A stretch of DNA of 64,000 nucleotides from JAAXKN01 sp036261625 (GCA_036261625.1 DATAKL010000063.1:1-64000); one strand, 5' to 3'; counted from the stretch's first letter, positions 26,941-35,972 are shown. A program made the numbers and translations. Notes: generated from the letters alone by a model not told the origin.

Positions 26941-29187
26941 CCCCCCCTCCCACGCTGTCTCTTTTGTTATCAGCCAGTAGGCTCCAAGGTACAGTAGTCC
27001 AGCAAGTAAAAGTGAAACGGTAAAGCCGAATGATATGGCTACAAGAATTATGAGCGCCGAGCCAAGGACAGATGCGGCGCCGTTTACGGCAAAACCCCAG
27101 TCGATGAGCTCTTTTACCCTGAGGCTCCCTTTCGGAAACGGAATTCCCATGAAAAACCCCAATGGCGCAATCATTAAGGCCGAAATAATTATTCTTGCCG
27201 GCATCGGGAAGTCACCCATCAGATAAAACATCCTGCTGAATAAAATTATGTCCAGTATAATCCACACGATTATTCCGGTAAATGCAGTTTTCGCTTTAAT
27301 TACATCGGCAAAACGGCTTCCTATTCCCGACATCAGCAGCAGAGTTAATAATATTGTTACAACGCTGTAGGAAGACGGACCGATATACATCGTGTACTGC
27401 TGCATCAGAATTACTTCCAGCATCATGAATGCCATGCCGATCGAGAAGAAATAAAGCCATGGATACAGTCCAAGTCCTGGACCCTTCATAAGGTAAGGGA
27501 CGAAGTTAAGGGGAATAACTATCAAAAGCACAATTGCAATTATTATAACAATTATCAGCTTTGAAAGAGGGAAACCCTTAAAGTCGTAAGGCGTAATTTT
27601 ATCCAGCTTTGAGAAAGAGAAATTCCGCCAGAGGCCCAATTGGGCTGTAAAAGGACGGCTGTCCGAGCAGGGCGATATGTCGATGCCGGCTTTCATTGAA
27701 GCCATGTTCCACCCTTTATTTACAATTACATCTATCAGGTTGCCCTTCATTGAGTCGGCAGCCGGGTGCATCACAACCCTGAAGTTTTCATCTTCAGGCT
27801 TTGTGCGCCCGAAAGCAAGATCGATGACTTCCTGAGTAAGTGGTTTTTTTGATATCAGCATCATCATGCGTTTCATCTTAGGCACGTCGTAGACTGCAAA
27901 GTGACGCTCAGGGTGTTCAACCTTCATTTCCCTTAAAGCCTGTAATAGTTCACCGGTCAGGCGCGGAATATAGAACTGGTGATCCATCATCATAAAGCCG
28001 TCTTCCGACATGGCATTCCAGTAATCCTTAAATGCATCGGTTGTAAAAAGATAATTTTCAGCCAGGGCAAATGCTCCCGAAGTAAGTGCCGCAAATGTAT
28101 TGGAGCTGAAGGAATAAATAAGATCGAACTTATTATGGAAGCGTCTTATGTAAGTTCTGGCATCCTCGGTAACAACTTTCACGCGGGGATCTTTGTAGAT
28201 ATTTCCTGAGAACTTTGAAAGTCCGCCGTCTTTCATGAGGTAATTGATCTCGGGGTTTACTTCAACTGCGTGGATTTCGGAGGCCCCGGCCTGAAGCGCC
28301 TGAAGAACGTCCACTCCCCCGCCCGATCCTAAGGATACAAAGCGGCAGTGATCAAACCTGTTTATGAGGTAGCTTATGTCGAGCGCGAACTGGAATTTCA
28401 TAGAGTCGGGGCGGTTCCAGTTGCCGTCGAATTTAGTTGTGAATGTGTGGGCGGCGTTATCTATATTCATTCCTATGAGATCTTGGCTGTAGCGGAAGGC
28501 TTTAATTTTAGACATTGCATCCCAGTGCTTATAGATTATTTCGCCCTTAAATTTATCCGTTCCTTTGGCTTCAAGCATCTTTTCCGAATTTACGCAGAGA
28601 ATTATCATTGCCGCAGCAAGAAAAGCCGGGAGAAGCTTCATCCATTTGCGGCAATAAATTAACGATGCGGCAATAAGCGGCACCGTAATAAGAAACGTTG
28701 TAACAGGGGTGCCGTACCAGTTCATGAGAGTAATTGAAAGAACCACGCCCAAAGCCGCACCTAAAAGGTCGGTCATATAAAGCCTGGGCATATCGGAATA
28801 ATTGTTCCTGAATAGTTTTGAGAGGGCGATGCCGCCAATTAAGAACGACGAGCTTAAAAGAAGAACTGTTGCGAGCAGTTTCAATATCATCAGAGGACTT
28901 GAAAAAAGGCGCGTAAAGTCGAGGTTCAACTGGAATACCAGCGGGGGCCCTGCAAGCGCCATTAGAGCTGATAGTGAAAACAGGAGTCCCAGGTTATCTT
29001 TCTCATTTAATTTCGGGAATAGCCTTAGCACAAGTCCCCCCAGTCCCAGGCCCATTATTGCAAGGGAGAGAATAAGGAAAGCGAACGTGTAGAAGAACTC
29101 GGCCGAAAAAATGCGAGTCCATGAAAGCTCTATGGCTATCATTGAGAACGAGAGAAGAGCGACGGCAGCATACTGTATTTTTTTCAT
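26935..29187 (-). CDS. Multi-pass membrane protein with a spermidine-synthase-like domain
   Basis: Protein of 750 residues. About six to seven helices lie in residues 1-205, a Rossmann methyltransferase-type domain at about 210-480, and another group of six helices at about 545-745. The nucleotide-site motif is SLGSGGGVDVLQALQAGA, then AVEVNPEI, EDARTYIRRF and KFDLIY. In true spermidine synthases the next segment is a D..DP catalytic motif; here it reads YSFSSNTF, so aminopropyl transfer from decarboxylated AdoMet is unlikely. Fused membrane-SpeE-like proteins of unknown substrate are common in bacteria. It is transcribed alone, in the same direction as the transporter upstream. Confidence 0.82.
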   Translation of the reverse strand: MKKIQYAAVALLSFSMIAIELSWTRIFSAEFFYTFAFLILSLAIMGLGLGGLVLRLFPKLNEKDNLGLLFSLSALMALAGPPLVFQLNLDFTRLFSSPLMILKLLATVLLLSSSFLIGGIALSKLFRNNYSDMPRLYMTDLLGAALGVVLSITLMNWYGTPVTTFLITVPLIAASLIYCRKWMKLLPAFLAAAMIILCVNSEKMLEAKGTDKFKGEIIYKHWDAMSKIKAFRYSQDLIGMNIDNAAHTFTTKFDGNWNRPDSMKFQFALDISYLINRFDHCRFVSLGSGGGVDVLQALQAGASEIHAVEVNPEINYLMKDGGLSKFSGNIYKDPRVKVVTEDARTYIRRFHNKFDLIYSFSSNTFAALTSGAFALAENYLFTTDAFKDYWNAMSEDGFMMMDHQFYIPRLTGELLQALREMKVEHPERHFAVYDVPKMKRMMMLISKKPLTQEVIDLAFGRTKPEDENFRVVMHPAADSMKGNLIDVIVNKGWNMASMKAGIDISPCSDSRPFTAQLGLWRNFSFSKLDKITPYDFKGFPLSKLIIVIIIAIVLLIVIPLNFVPYLMKGPGLGLYPWLYFFSIGMAFMMLEVILMQQYTMYIGPSSYSVVTILLTLLLMSGIGSRFADVIKAKTAFTGIIVWIILDIILFSRMFYLMGDFPMPARIIISALMIAPLGFFMGIPFPKGSLRVKELIDWGFAVNGAASVLGSALIILVAISFGFTVSLLLAGLLYLGAYWLITKETAWEGGN

Positions 29188-29283
29188 AATTTATCCCATG
29201 TGTGTTTTTGTCTGCCATTTTGACGCATGGGGGTGAGGATTATTTCTGCCGTTCATCAGCTAATAACGCCGATTGTAAAATTG

Positions 29284-29311
29284 GTTCGACGTTCGACGTT
29301 TTGTGTTGCAT
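29284..29311. repeat. Heptanucleotide tandem array, GC-type
   Basis: Units GTTCGAC, GTTCGAC, GTTTTGT, GTTGCAT in 7-bp phase, next to an R2 element. Together they fill the 291-base gap between two minus-strand genes. Confidence 0.6.
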
Positions 29312-29328
29312 TATTAATCTCACTTTAA

Positions 29329-29469
29329 TGAATAGCCACGAACTTTAGCTCGTGGATCACCCAATCCCCTTCTCCTTTGGGCTTTAGCCCCAGATCAACC
29401 ACGAAAAATCTGTGGCTAAAGCCGGGAGTTTTTTTAATGGGTCCACGACCTGAAGGTCGTGGCTATTCA
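29329..29469. repeat. R2 palindromic repeat, full copy
   Basis: The outer ends TGAATAGCCACGA and TCGTGGCTATTCA are inverted. The left arm folds as CCACGAACTTTAGCTCGTGG and the right arm as CCACGACCTGAAGGTCGTGG. The inner pair is GGGCTTTAGCCCCAGAT and ATCTGTGGCTAAAGCC. It lies directly after the transporter gene's stop codon. Confidence 0.85.
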
Positions 29470-29478
29470 TGGGAAATT

Positions 29479-31044
29479 CTACAGCCTTATTATGCCGAAT
29501 ATCTGATAGGCGAAGGCGTAGAGGACAATGAGGACTGCAATCCAGCCTGCAATGTCCAGCATAAAGCCTGCCTTAACCATATCCTTAATTTTCAGGTAGC
29601 CCGATCCGTACACAATTGCGTTCGGAGGCGTTGCAACAGGAAGCATGAATGCAAGCGAGGCTGCAAGGGCGGCTCCCACAGAGAGGGCCACAACGTCGTC
29701 GCCCAGACTTTTTGCTATTGCGATCACTATTGGCACCATCATCGATGTTACAGCTGTGTTGGAGGTTATCTCTGTCAAAAAGTCAATCATAAACACTATA
29801 AACAGCAGCAGAATGAGTGTAGAAGGCGTTCCGGCAAGCGACATAAATGCTGAAGCGATAAAACCCGCAAGTCCCGTTCTGAACATTGCATCCGAAAGAG
29901 CAATTCCGCCTCCGAATAAGAGAAGCACTCCCCATTCCACATTTTCAGAATCCTTCCAGTCGAGAATGAAAGTATGGTTCTTAATGTCTGAAGGGATTAT
30001 AAAAAGCAGGAGTGCAGCAAAAAGTGCAATAGTATATTCATCGAACCATCCCAGGCGCGCTGAAAGCCAAGAGGGAAATATGGAAGGCCAGAAAGGGCTC
30101 GACGTCCAGAGCAGAACCGCAAGTAAAAACACTCCTGTAACTATTTTCTCTTCCTTTGTAATGGGTCCCAGTTCCGATTTTAGTTTCAGCAGTAGTTCCT
30201 TGCCGCCTGTAATCTGTTTAACTTCGGGAGGAAACACCTTTATTAAAATAAACCATGCCACGGGAATCATGATCACTACGGTGGGAACGCCGAACTTCAT
30301 CCAGTCGAGGAATTCTATCTTGCCGTAGCCCGAAGCAGAAAGGATTGAAACTGCAATTCCGTTCGGAGGAGTGCCGATAATAGTTCCTATGCCGCCGATT
30401 GATGCCGAATATGCTATGCCGAGCATGAGGGCTTTACCCATATTGGATTTTCCGGCCTCTAGTCCTATAAGTCCCAAGATGCCAAGGCCCAGGGGCAGGA
30501 ACATGGCAGCTGTTGCGGTATTGGATATCCACATTGAAAGGAATGCCGAGACCAACATAATGCCGAGGATTACCATTTTGGGTTTATTGGCAAGGTTGCC
30601 GCGCGTAAGAATATAGAGCGTAAGGCGGCGGTCCAAACCCCACTTATGGAGGGCAGCTGCAATAAGGAAGCCCCCCAGGAAAAGGAATATGACAGGGTTT
30701 GCATAATTAAGAAGTGTATTCCTGGCGTCAAAATTATATAGCCTGCCGCCAATGATGCCAGTAACATGAAATACCGGGAATAAAATTCCGGGAAGAAGCG
30801 CCGTAACGGGGATGGGGACTGTTTCTGTAACCCACCAGCAGATCATGAGAATTAGCACGGCCAGGACAGTTTTGGTGCCGAAGGCAGCTTCCATGACCTG
30901 CGGAGAAGAAGAAGGCATTTTTAGTGAATCTGCCGCCAGTTGAATGAACACGCCGGGCACAGGCAGAATCATTATAACGGCGAACAGTACAAGTCCAAGT
31001 GCAAAGCCTATCCTGCGGCTTTTAAGTTCAAGAGATCCCCTCAT
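29479..31044 (-). CDS. SLC13/DASS-family sodium:anion symporter
   Basis: Inner-membrane transporter of 521 residues with about 11-12 helices. It shows the two SNT motifs of the divalent-anion:sodium symporter family: WISNTATAAMFLPLGL (first half) and TEITSNTAVTSMMVPI (second half), plus GTPPNGIAVSI and ATPPNAIVYGSG after them. These bind dicarboxylate or sulfate with Na+. Likely cargo is C4-dicarboxylates, but sulfate cannot be excluded. I prefer the ATG at 31044, which has AGGAG at suitable spacing; a GTG at 31080 would add 12 residues. An R2 element follows the stop and a heptad array with another R2 precedes the gene. Confidence 0.92.
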   Translation of the reverse strand: MRGSLELKSRRIGFALGLVLFAVIMILPVPGVFIQLAADSLKMPSSSPQVMEAAFGTKTVLAVLILMICWWVTETVPIPVTALLPGILFPVFHVTGIIGGRLYNFDARNTLLNYANPVIFLFLGGFLIAAALHKWGLDRRLTLYILTRGNLANKPKMVILGIMLVSAFLSMWISNTATAAMFLPLGLGILGLIGLEAGKSNMGKALMLGIAYSASIGGIGTIIGTPPNGIAVSILSASGYGKIEFLDWMKFGVPTVVIMIPVAWFILIKVFPPEVKQITGGKELLLKLKSELGPITKEEKIVTGVFLLAVLLWTSSPFWPSIFPSWLSARLGWFDEYTIALFAALLLFIIPSDIKNHTFILDWKDSENVEWGVLLLFGGGIALSDAMFRTGLAGFIASAFMSLAGTPSTLILLLFIVFMIDFLTEITSNTAVTSMMVPIVIAIAKSLGDDVVALSVGAALAASLAFMLPVATPPNAIVYGSGYLKIKDMVKAGFMLDIAGWIAVLIVLYAFAYQIFGIIRL

Positions 31045-31139
31045 GTAACGCCAGCTCCTGAAAATTGTTGGTATAAACACTAAAGGAACGAATTTAATAA
31101 CGCAAAATAGAAATCTTTAAACCAAAAACAAGAGGAGAG

Positions 31140-31167
31140 GTGCAACGTTCGACGTTCGAGGTTTCGC
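31140..31167. repeat. Heptanucleotide tandem array, GC-type
   Basis: Units GTGCAAC, GTTCGAC, GTTCGAG, GTTTCGC in 7-bp phase, upstream of the transporter gene and adjacent to an R2 copy, the same pairing as at 29284. Confidence 0.6.
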
Positions 31168-31191
31168 GGTGTAAAACAAATCTCATTTTCC

Positions 31192-31392
31192 TGAATAGCC
31201 ACGAGCTTTAGCTCGTGGATTGAGGAATCCCCCTCTTTTGGGCTTTAGCCGCAGATTTTCCGGATGGAGGATCTGCGGCTAAAGCCACGGGTTTTTTATT
31301 ATGTTCCCCACGACCTGAAGGTCGTGGCTATTCAGGTCGTGGCTATTCAGGGTGAGGCTATTCAGGGTGAGGCTATTCAGGGTGAGGCTATA
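31192..31392. repeat. R2 palindromic repeat with an expanded 15-bp tandem tail
   Basis: Complete R2 (left arm CCACGAGCTTTAGCTCGTGG, inner pair GGGCTTTAGCCGCAGAT and ATCTGCGGCTAAAGCC, right arm CCACGACCTGAAGGTCGTGG). The right end is repeated in 15-bp steps: two units GGTCGTGGCTATTCA (31320-31349), two units GGGTGAGGCTATTCA (31350-31379) and a partial fifth unit. The inner stem has a matched C-G change relative to other copies (GCCGCAGAT with ATCTGCGGC). It fills most of the 401-base gap 31081-31481. Confidence 0.85.
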
Positions 31393-31481
31393 ATCTATGC
31401 CCTTGAATCTTTTAAAAATTAGGAGTATTAAATAGTAACTCTTAGATGGGAGTAATTTATAAACAAATGGAGGGTACGAAG

Positions 31482-31889
31482 ATGGGAATGCTTGATAAGC
31501 TTAAAAATGCAGAAGAGGGCGTGCTGGGTGTCTTAAGCGGAGAAAACAGGGAAATTACCAGCGCTCTTCTTCAGATGTTCACTCATAATGAACAGGGAGG
31601 CCTTCAGGGAATCGTTCAGTCCTTCCAGCAGAAGGGACTTGGGAATGTAGTTCAATCGTGGATGGGCAAGGGACAAAAACAGCCGGTAACAAAAGAGCAG
31701 ATTAAAGAGGGCATGGGAGAAGAACGCATGCAGAACCTTGCCACTAAAACCGGGCATTCACCCGATACTGTAGCGGCCAGACTTCAGGAGGTGCTGCCTG
31801 AAATAGTGAGCAAGCTTACTAACGAGGGGAAGGTTCCCGAGGGAAATTCCCTTCAGCAGGGAATCAACTTCATAAAAGAGAAACTATAA
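31482..31889 (+). CDS. YidB/DUF937-family protein
   Basis: Protein of 135 residues from the ATG preceded by GGAGG at ideal spacing; in-frame ATGs 12 and 5 codons upstream lack this. It shows the YidB-type order: MLDKLKNAEEGVLG, LLQMFTHNEQGGLQGIVQSF, QKGLGNVVQSWMGKGQKQPV, then TGHSPDTVAARLQEVLPEIVSKLTNEG. Glycine- and glutamine-rich helices predominate, with no signal peptide. Members are cytoplasmic, small and of unknown function, though some are linked to envelope stress. It is monocistronic with its own terminator. Confidence 0.88.
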   Translation: MGMLDKLKNAEEGVLGVLSGENREITSALLQMFTHNEQGGLQGIVQSFQQKGLGNVVQSWMGKGQKQPVTKEQIKEGMGEERMQNLATKTGHSPDTVAARLQEVLPEIVSKLTNEGKVPEGNSLQQGINFIKEKL

Positions 31890-31902
31890 GAGTGAAAAGT
31901 AG

Positions 31903-31938
31903 GAATGGGCAGACACTAAGGTCTGCCCATTCTGTTTT
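31903..31938. terminator. Bidirectional terminator between convergent genes
   Basis: Perfect 12-pair stem GAATGGGCAGAC / GTCTGCCCATTC with loop ACTAAG, placed between the converging YidB-like gene (stop 31889) and the secreted protein (stop 31945). The plus side continues TGTTTTG and the minus side has CTACTTTTCACTC. Confidence 0.8.
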
Positions 31939-31944
31939 GAGAAA

Positions 31945-33879
31945 TTACTTCATAACAAGAAGCTTTCTAGAAGAAGAAAACTTCCCTGCCTGTATCTTAT
32001 ATATATAAACACCGCTCGGGAGGCCTGAGGCGTTAAATTCCACCTCATAACTGCCTGCCGCTTTTTCCTGGTTAACAAGAGAAGTTATTTCACTTCCCAG
32101 CACGTCAAATACCTTAAGCGTTACAAATGCCCTTTCAGGCAGGCTGTAGCGTATTTTTGTGGATGGGTTAAAAGGATTCGGGTAATTCTGCTCAAGTGAA
32201 TACTCCGAAGGGATTGCCTGGGTTTTGATATGTTCAATGTCTGTAGTCATATCGTAAGGGACCAAAGAAGCGTTAAGGCTTTCGCGGACAGTTATGCGGG
32301 CCTGTCCTCCCGGGGTATTTTCGGTTGAATTCTCGGTTTTTGAGTATTTTATGGAATAACCTTCTTTTGAACGGCTCACATAAGATCCATCTTCGGAAGA
32401 GAAATAAAAATCGGCATAACCTCCCCCCTCATAGTCGCCGCCTATAGACCACCAGCCGGTATTTCCTCCGTCGGGGGGAGTTCCGTAACGTTTGCCCCGG
32501 TAGCTTGCCTTGCCCGGGTATGAGATATCCATAGAAAAGTAATCTGCGGAATCGCTAAAGTTAAGACTCAGCATAATATCCTTTGATACAAGTGCGTTTC
32601 CGGAAACGACATCGTTTCTGACAGTGGCTACATCCAGCTGTCCCAAGGTATATTCGAAAGATTTTGATGTGGAAAATTCCGAATAGTTACCGCTGCCGCT
32701 TATAGAAAAAGGAGGCTGAACTGCATAGTCAAAATTAAAGAAAGCAGATGAATCTGAAATATTTTCGAGTATGGCGGAAATGCTGCCGCCGGCAAATGAA
32801 GAAGCCTGTTCACTGCCGTTTTTTGAGAAGTAGGTACCGCTCCAGGAAGTATCGCTCTGAGAGGTTTTGGAATGAGAGAACGAGGCGTTAAATTTCCAGA
32901 ATTTTGCCGGGGGCTGTTTTATATTGATGAGCTCTGTGCCCATAAACATGGCAGGCCGGCCGGAGGGTTTTTCATGAACATAATAAGCGTGAAGAACGCC
33001 CGTTGTTTTTTCATTTCCCGCGGTAAATTTTACTTTAGCCGTTCCGTTTTCATCAGTAACAACCGAACCGGTCTCAAACTTTCCGCCCGTAGAGGCTTCA
33101 AGGGGGTTTCCCTCATAGTCAGTTCCTTCAAAGAGAATTTCCCTGTTCTTCAGGGGCACGCCGTCGCAGTCGGTCATTTTAATTTCAACGTCAATGGTTT
33201 CATTTACATCGACATCCTTTTTTGAAGGTTTCAGCTCAATTTCAGGACCCGAAGCAGGTGTCCAGGTATCCCTTATAGCCACTTTTGTGTCTGTATTCCT
33301 TTTCTTCAGTTCAAAATCTCTAATAGTTGAAAGAAGAGGGGAAATCTTTTTAGCCAGGCTAATGCCGGCATTCTGAATGAGAGAGGGCTCAGTGGATAAA
33401 ACAAAGGAAACGCTGCCCGTGGCTACAACTTCCCTGCTCCATGCGGTCTGCAAAGATATGACTGCCGTACAGTTGCCGTTTGAGCCGTTAACCTCGCCTG
33501 TGATAATATAGTCGGCTGATTCCACAACACCCTCCGGAGGAAGGTTCGTGTATTCGGGACCGACCCGGAGAGTATCGCCCTGGTATTCAGAGGCATTTAT
33601 CATTGCACCATCCAGAAAAGAGATGCATCCTCCGTATGGGTATTCATCCATTAAATAGCCGCGTGCGAAGGGACCCACAAAAAAGAGTTTGAGATACTGC
33701 ATTATTGAATCAGGTTCTGCGGGCCTGGGAACATTTACGGCAAAATCGAAAAGAGCAACCCTGGGGCGCGAGCATTCACCGCAATCCTGTGCCATGGAAC
33801 TAAAACTGAAAATAAAAAGAAAGGTAAACAAAAAGGACATGAAAAAAGAGCGCTGTTTTCTGAAAGAAGAGAATTTCAT
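31945..33879 (-). CDS. Secreted protein with Ig-like domain and type IX sorting tail
   Basis: Protein of 644 residues. I start at the ATG with AGGAG upstream; the longer frame adds 19 residues. The signal peptide ends at FSSMAQ. Residues about 20-215 form an alpha-beta domain like TolB/CsgG proteins (RVALFDFAVNV, ADYIITGEVNGSNGN, TAWSREVVATGSVSF). Residues about 225-320 are a bacterial Ig-like domain (VDVNETIDVEIKMTDCDGVP, VVTDENGTAKVKF). A beta-rich region follows, with many Ser/Gly strands. The C-terminus has QNYPNPFNP, then ASGLPSGVYIYKIQ and SSRKLLVMK, a type IX sorting tail. No enzyme motif; a surface binding protein is my best inference. Confidence 0.8.
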   Translation of the reverse strand: MKFSSFRKQRSFFMSFLFTFLFIFSFSSMAQDCGECSRPRVALFDFAVNVPRPAEPDSIMQYLKLFFVGPFARGYLMDEYPYGGCISFLDGAMINASEYQGDTLRVGPEYTNLPPEGVVESADYIITGEVNGSNGNCTAVISLQTAWSREVVATGSVSFVLSTEPSLIQNAGISLAKKISPLLSTIRDFELKKRNTDTKVAIRDTWTPASGPEIELKPSKKDVDVNETIDVEIKMTDCDGVPLKNREILFEGTDYEGNPLEASTGGKFETGSVVTDENGTAKVKFTAGNEKTTGVLHAYYVHEKPSGRPAMFMGTELINIKQPPAKFWKFNASFSHSKTSQSDTSWSGTYFSKNGSEQASSFAGGSISAILENISDSSAFFNFDYAVQPPFSISGSGNYSEFSTSKSFEYTLGQLDVATVRNDVVSGNALVSKDIMLSLNFSDSADYFSMDISYPGKASYRGKRYGTPPDGGNTGWWSIGGDYEGGGYADFYFSSEDGSYVSRSKEGYSIKYSKTENSTENTPGGQARITVRESLNASLVPYDMTTDIEHIKTQAIPSEYSLEQNYPNPFNPSTKIRYSLPERAFVTLKVFDVLGSEITSLVNQEKAAGSYEVEFNASGLPSGVYIYKIQAGKFSSSRKLLVMK

Positions 33880-34159
33880 AGTACTCCTGCAGAAATTTGT
33901 TTTACTAAAACTAAGCACCCCGGGGAAAAATAGCAAACGGAAACTTGAGGGTAAATGGACAGGGGAAAATATTAATTCAGATAAATAATCCCCACTATGT
34001 GCTTTTTTTTATTATCTTTAGCCTGATAATTAATTTCTTTGGCAGGTTTTTGATCTCTACTTATATATTCATGCGGTTTACTTCTGCTAATCCTTTAAGT
34101 TAAGACATTCCTGGCTCTGAGTTATTCTTCACATTCATTCGAAAAGTGTTATACATAAT

Positions 34160-35953
34160 ATGACAAGTTCCGAGCATAAGTTTCACATACCCGTTCTTGG
34201 TGTGGGTTTTTCAGTGGATTCACCTCTAAAAGTTTCAAAATACGGCATTTCATCGGTCATTTCCCTTGTGGATGACACCCTGATGGAGAAGCTCCGCAGG
34301 CATTATTCCGAAAAAATGAACACCCCCTACGAGCCGATTTCATCAAAGGATTACGACTGCAGAGCCGTAAGGATTACGGCATACCTCAACATGATAAACA
34401 GGATTGTAAAGGAACAGTTTGAGGCTTTGAGGAATTCTGCATTCTCCAAAGGAAGTGAAATAAGCAGATATTTTGAAATGCTGCCCGACTTCTCCACTCT
34501 AAAAATGAAGTATAACGAAATGCTTTCTTCAAAAGATGAAGGCGTTATAAAAAAACTTCAGGCGTGGCTGAGAGAAAATATTCATCCCGGCTCAATTGAC
34601 GTAAACATTATGAGCAAAGTGGATAACGGGAACTACGGCGAGAACGGGCAGGCTCTGGCCCAGGAATTCAACGATGCGCACGCGGCATTAAGGGGCTTTG
34701 CCCAAAGCGAGCTGGAAAGTTTCATCATATTCTCGGCCGGAATGAACCCCAGGCTATACAGCTACCTGGAAAATTTTGAGGATTTCTACCCCGCTCCAAA
34801 CGGCAGCATGAAGAAAAAAATTGCAGTAAAGGTAAGCGATTTCCGCTCGGCATTAATTCAGGGAAAATTCCTGGCAAAAAAAGGTTTGTGGATATCGGAA
34901 TACAGGATTGAATCGGGACTTAACTGCGGAGGACACGCATTTGCCTCCGACGGGCAGCTTATGGGTCCAATACTCGGCGAGTTCAAAGATAAAAGAGAAG
35001 AACTTTTTACTTCAGTGCGTGAAATATATCTTGAAGCACTCAAAAAGAAGAATATAACGATTGATCCCTCGTCGCTTAAAATAGACGTTACAGTTCAGGG
35101 AGGCGTGGGGAAATCAGAAGAGCAGAATTTCCTATTAAGGCATTTTAGGGTTAAGTCGGTCGGCTGGGGAAGTCCTTTTCTTCTTGTACCTGAAGTAATG
35201 AATGTTGATGAGAATACGCTTAATAAGCTTGCCAGGGCCGGTGAAGATGATCTTTATCTAAGCGGCATATCACCATTGGGAGTTCCGTTTAACAGTCTGA
35301 GGGACAATGAAAAGGAGCTGGAAAGGAATGAAAGGCTTAAGAACGGGAAGCCCGGAAGCGCATGCCCCAAGAAATTCCTGCAGTCAAACAAAGAGTTTTC
35401 AGACAAGCCCTTATGCACAGCTTCAGTTACCTACATGAACAAGAAAATAAAAAGCCTGAAGGAAATGGGGCTTAGTGAAGAGGAATACAAGAAGGAGTTT
35501 GACAAGGCAGCCGCAAAGACGTGTCTGTGCGAAGGTCTTTCAGCCTCAGCCTTGATTGTAAACGGAATTGAAACCCCTAAGATAAGTCAGGCCGTTGCGG
35601 TATGCCCGGGACCGAATCTTGCATATTTTTCGAAGATCACGGGCTTAAAGGAAATGGTGGATCACATCTACGGAAGAATTAATCTTATAACACATCCACA
35701 GAGACCGAACATGTTTGTTAAGGAATTATCTCTTTATGTGGATTATTTCTTCAAGAAGGCCACAGAAAGCCTGAAGCCGTACCCGCAGCAGACGGAGGCG
35801 TTTCTTAAGACATTCAGGTTGAACCTCCTCGAAGGAATAAAGTATTATAAAGGCATGATTCCCGACATAACAGAAGAGACCGAAAAGGTAAAGCAGAAGA
35901 TGCGGGAAGAGATTGAGAAGTTTGAAGAGAAGCTTCTGGGGTTTGGGATATAA
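34160..35953 (+). CDS. Probable FMN TIM-barrel oxidoreductase with cysteine-rich C-terminal part
   Basis: Cytoplasmic protein of 597 residues with no signal peptide; I do not recognise a named family. Three stretches resemble nitronate monooxygenase-type FMN barrels: IPVLGVGFSVDSPLKVSKYG near the N-terminus (strand 1 position), GLNCGGHAFASDG at 253-265 (compare the catalytic EAGGH) with C256 and H259, and VQGGVGKS ... VGWGSPFLLVPE (312-345; compare the phosphate-binding end of the barrel). Residues 400-485 carry C402, C419, C455, C457 and C482 (SACPKK, LCTAS, TCLCEG, VCPGPN), which could hold an iron-sulfur cluster or zinc. The C-terminus is a helical tail. It is alone on its strand between convergent and divergent genes. 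Confidence 0.65.
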   Translation: MTSSEHKFHIPVLGVGFSVDSPLKVSKYGISSVISLVDDTLMEKLRRHYSEKMNTPYEPISSKDYDCRAVRITAYLNMINRIVKEQFEALRNSAFSKGSEISRYFEMLPDFSTLKMKYNEMLSSKDEGVIKKLQAWLRENIHPGSIDVNIMSKVDNGNYGENGQALAQEFNDAHAALRGFAQSELESFIIFSAGMNPRLYSYLENFEDFYPAPNGSMKKKIAVKVSDFRSALIQGKFLAKKGLWISEYRIESGLNCGGHAFASDGQLMGPILGEFKDKREELFTSVREIYLEALKKKNITIDPSSLKIDVTVQGGVGKSEEQNFLLRHFRVKSVGWGSPFLLVPEVMNVDENTLNKLARAGEDDLYLSGISPLGVPFNSLRDNEKELERNERLKNGKPGSACPKKFLQSNKEFSDKPLCTASVTYMNKKIKSLKEMGLSEEEYKKEFDKAAAKTCLCEGLSASALIVNGIETPKISQAVAVCPGPNLAYFSKITGLKEMVDHIYGRINLITHPQRPNMFVKELSLYVDYFFKKATESLKPYPQQTEAFLKTFRLNLLEGIKYYKGMIPDITEETEKVKQKMREEIEKFEEKLLGFGI

Positions 35954-35972
35954 TTTCCAACATTTGGATTGA

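Noticed and set aside
26935..29187. Classical spermidine synthase
   Set aside because: The catalytic D..DP motif is missing and the protein has many membrane helices.
29377..29853. 158-residue plus-strand ORF
   Set aside because: It runs out of an R2 element into the antisense of the SLC13-type transporter; its composition (Cys/His-rich) is typical of a shadow frame.
31320..31392. CRISPR array
   Set aside because: The repeats are 15 bp, adjoining without spacers, and derive from the end of an R2 element.
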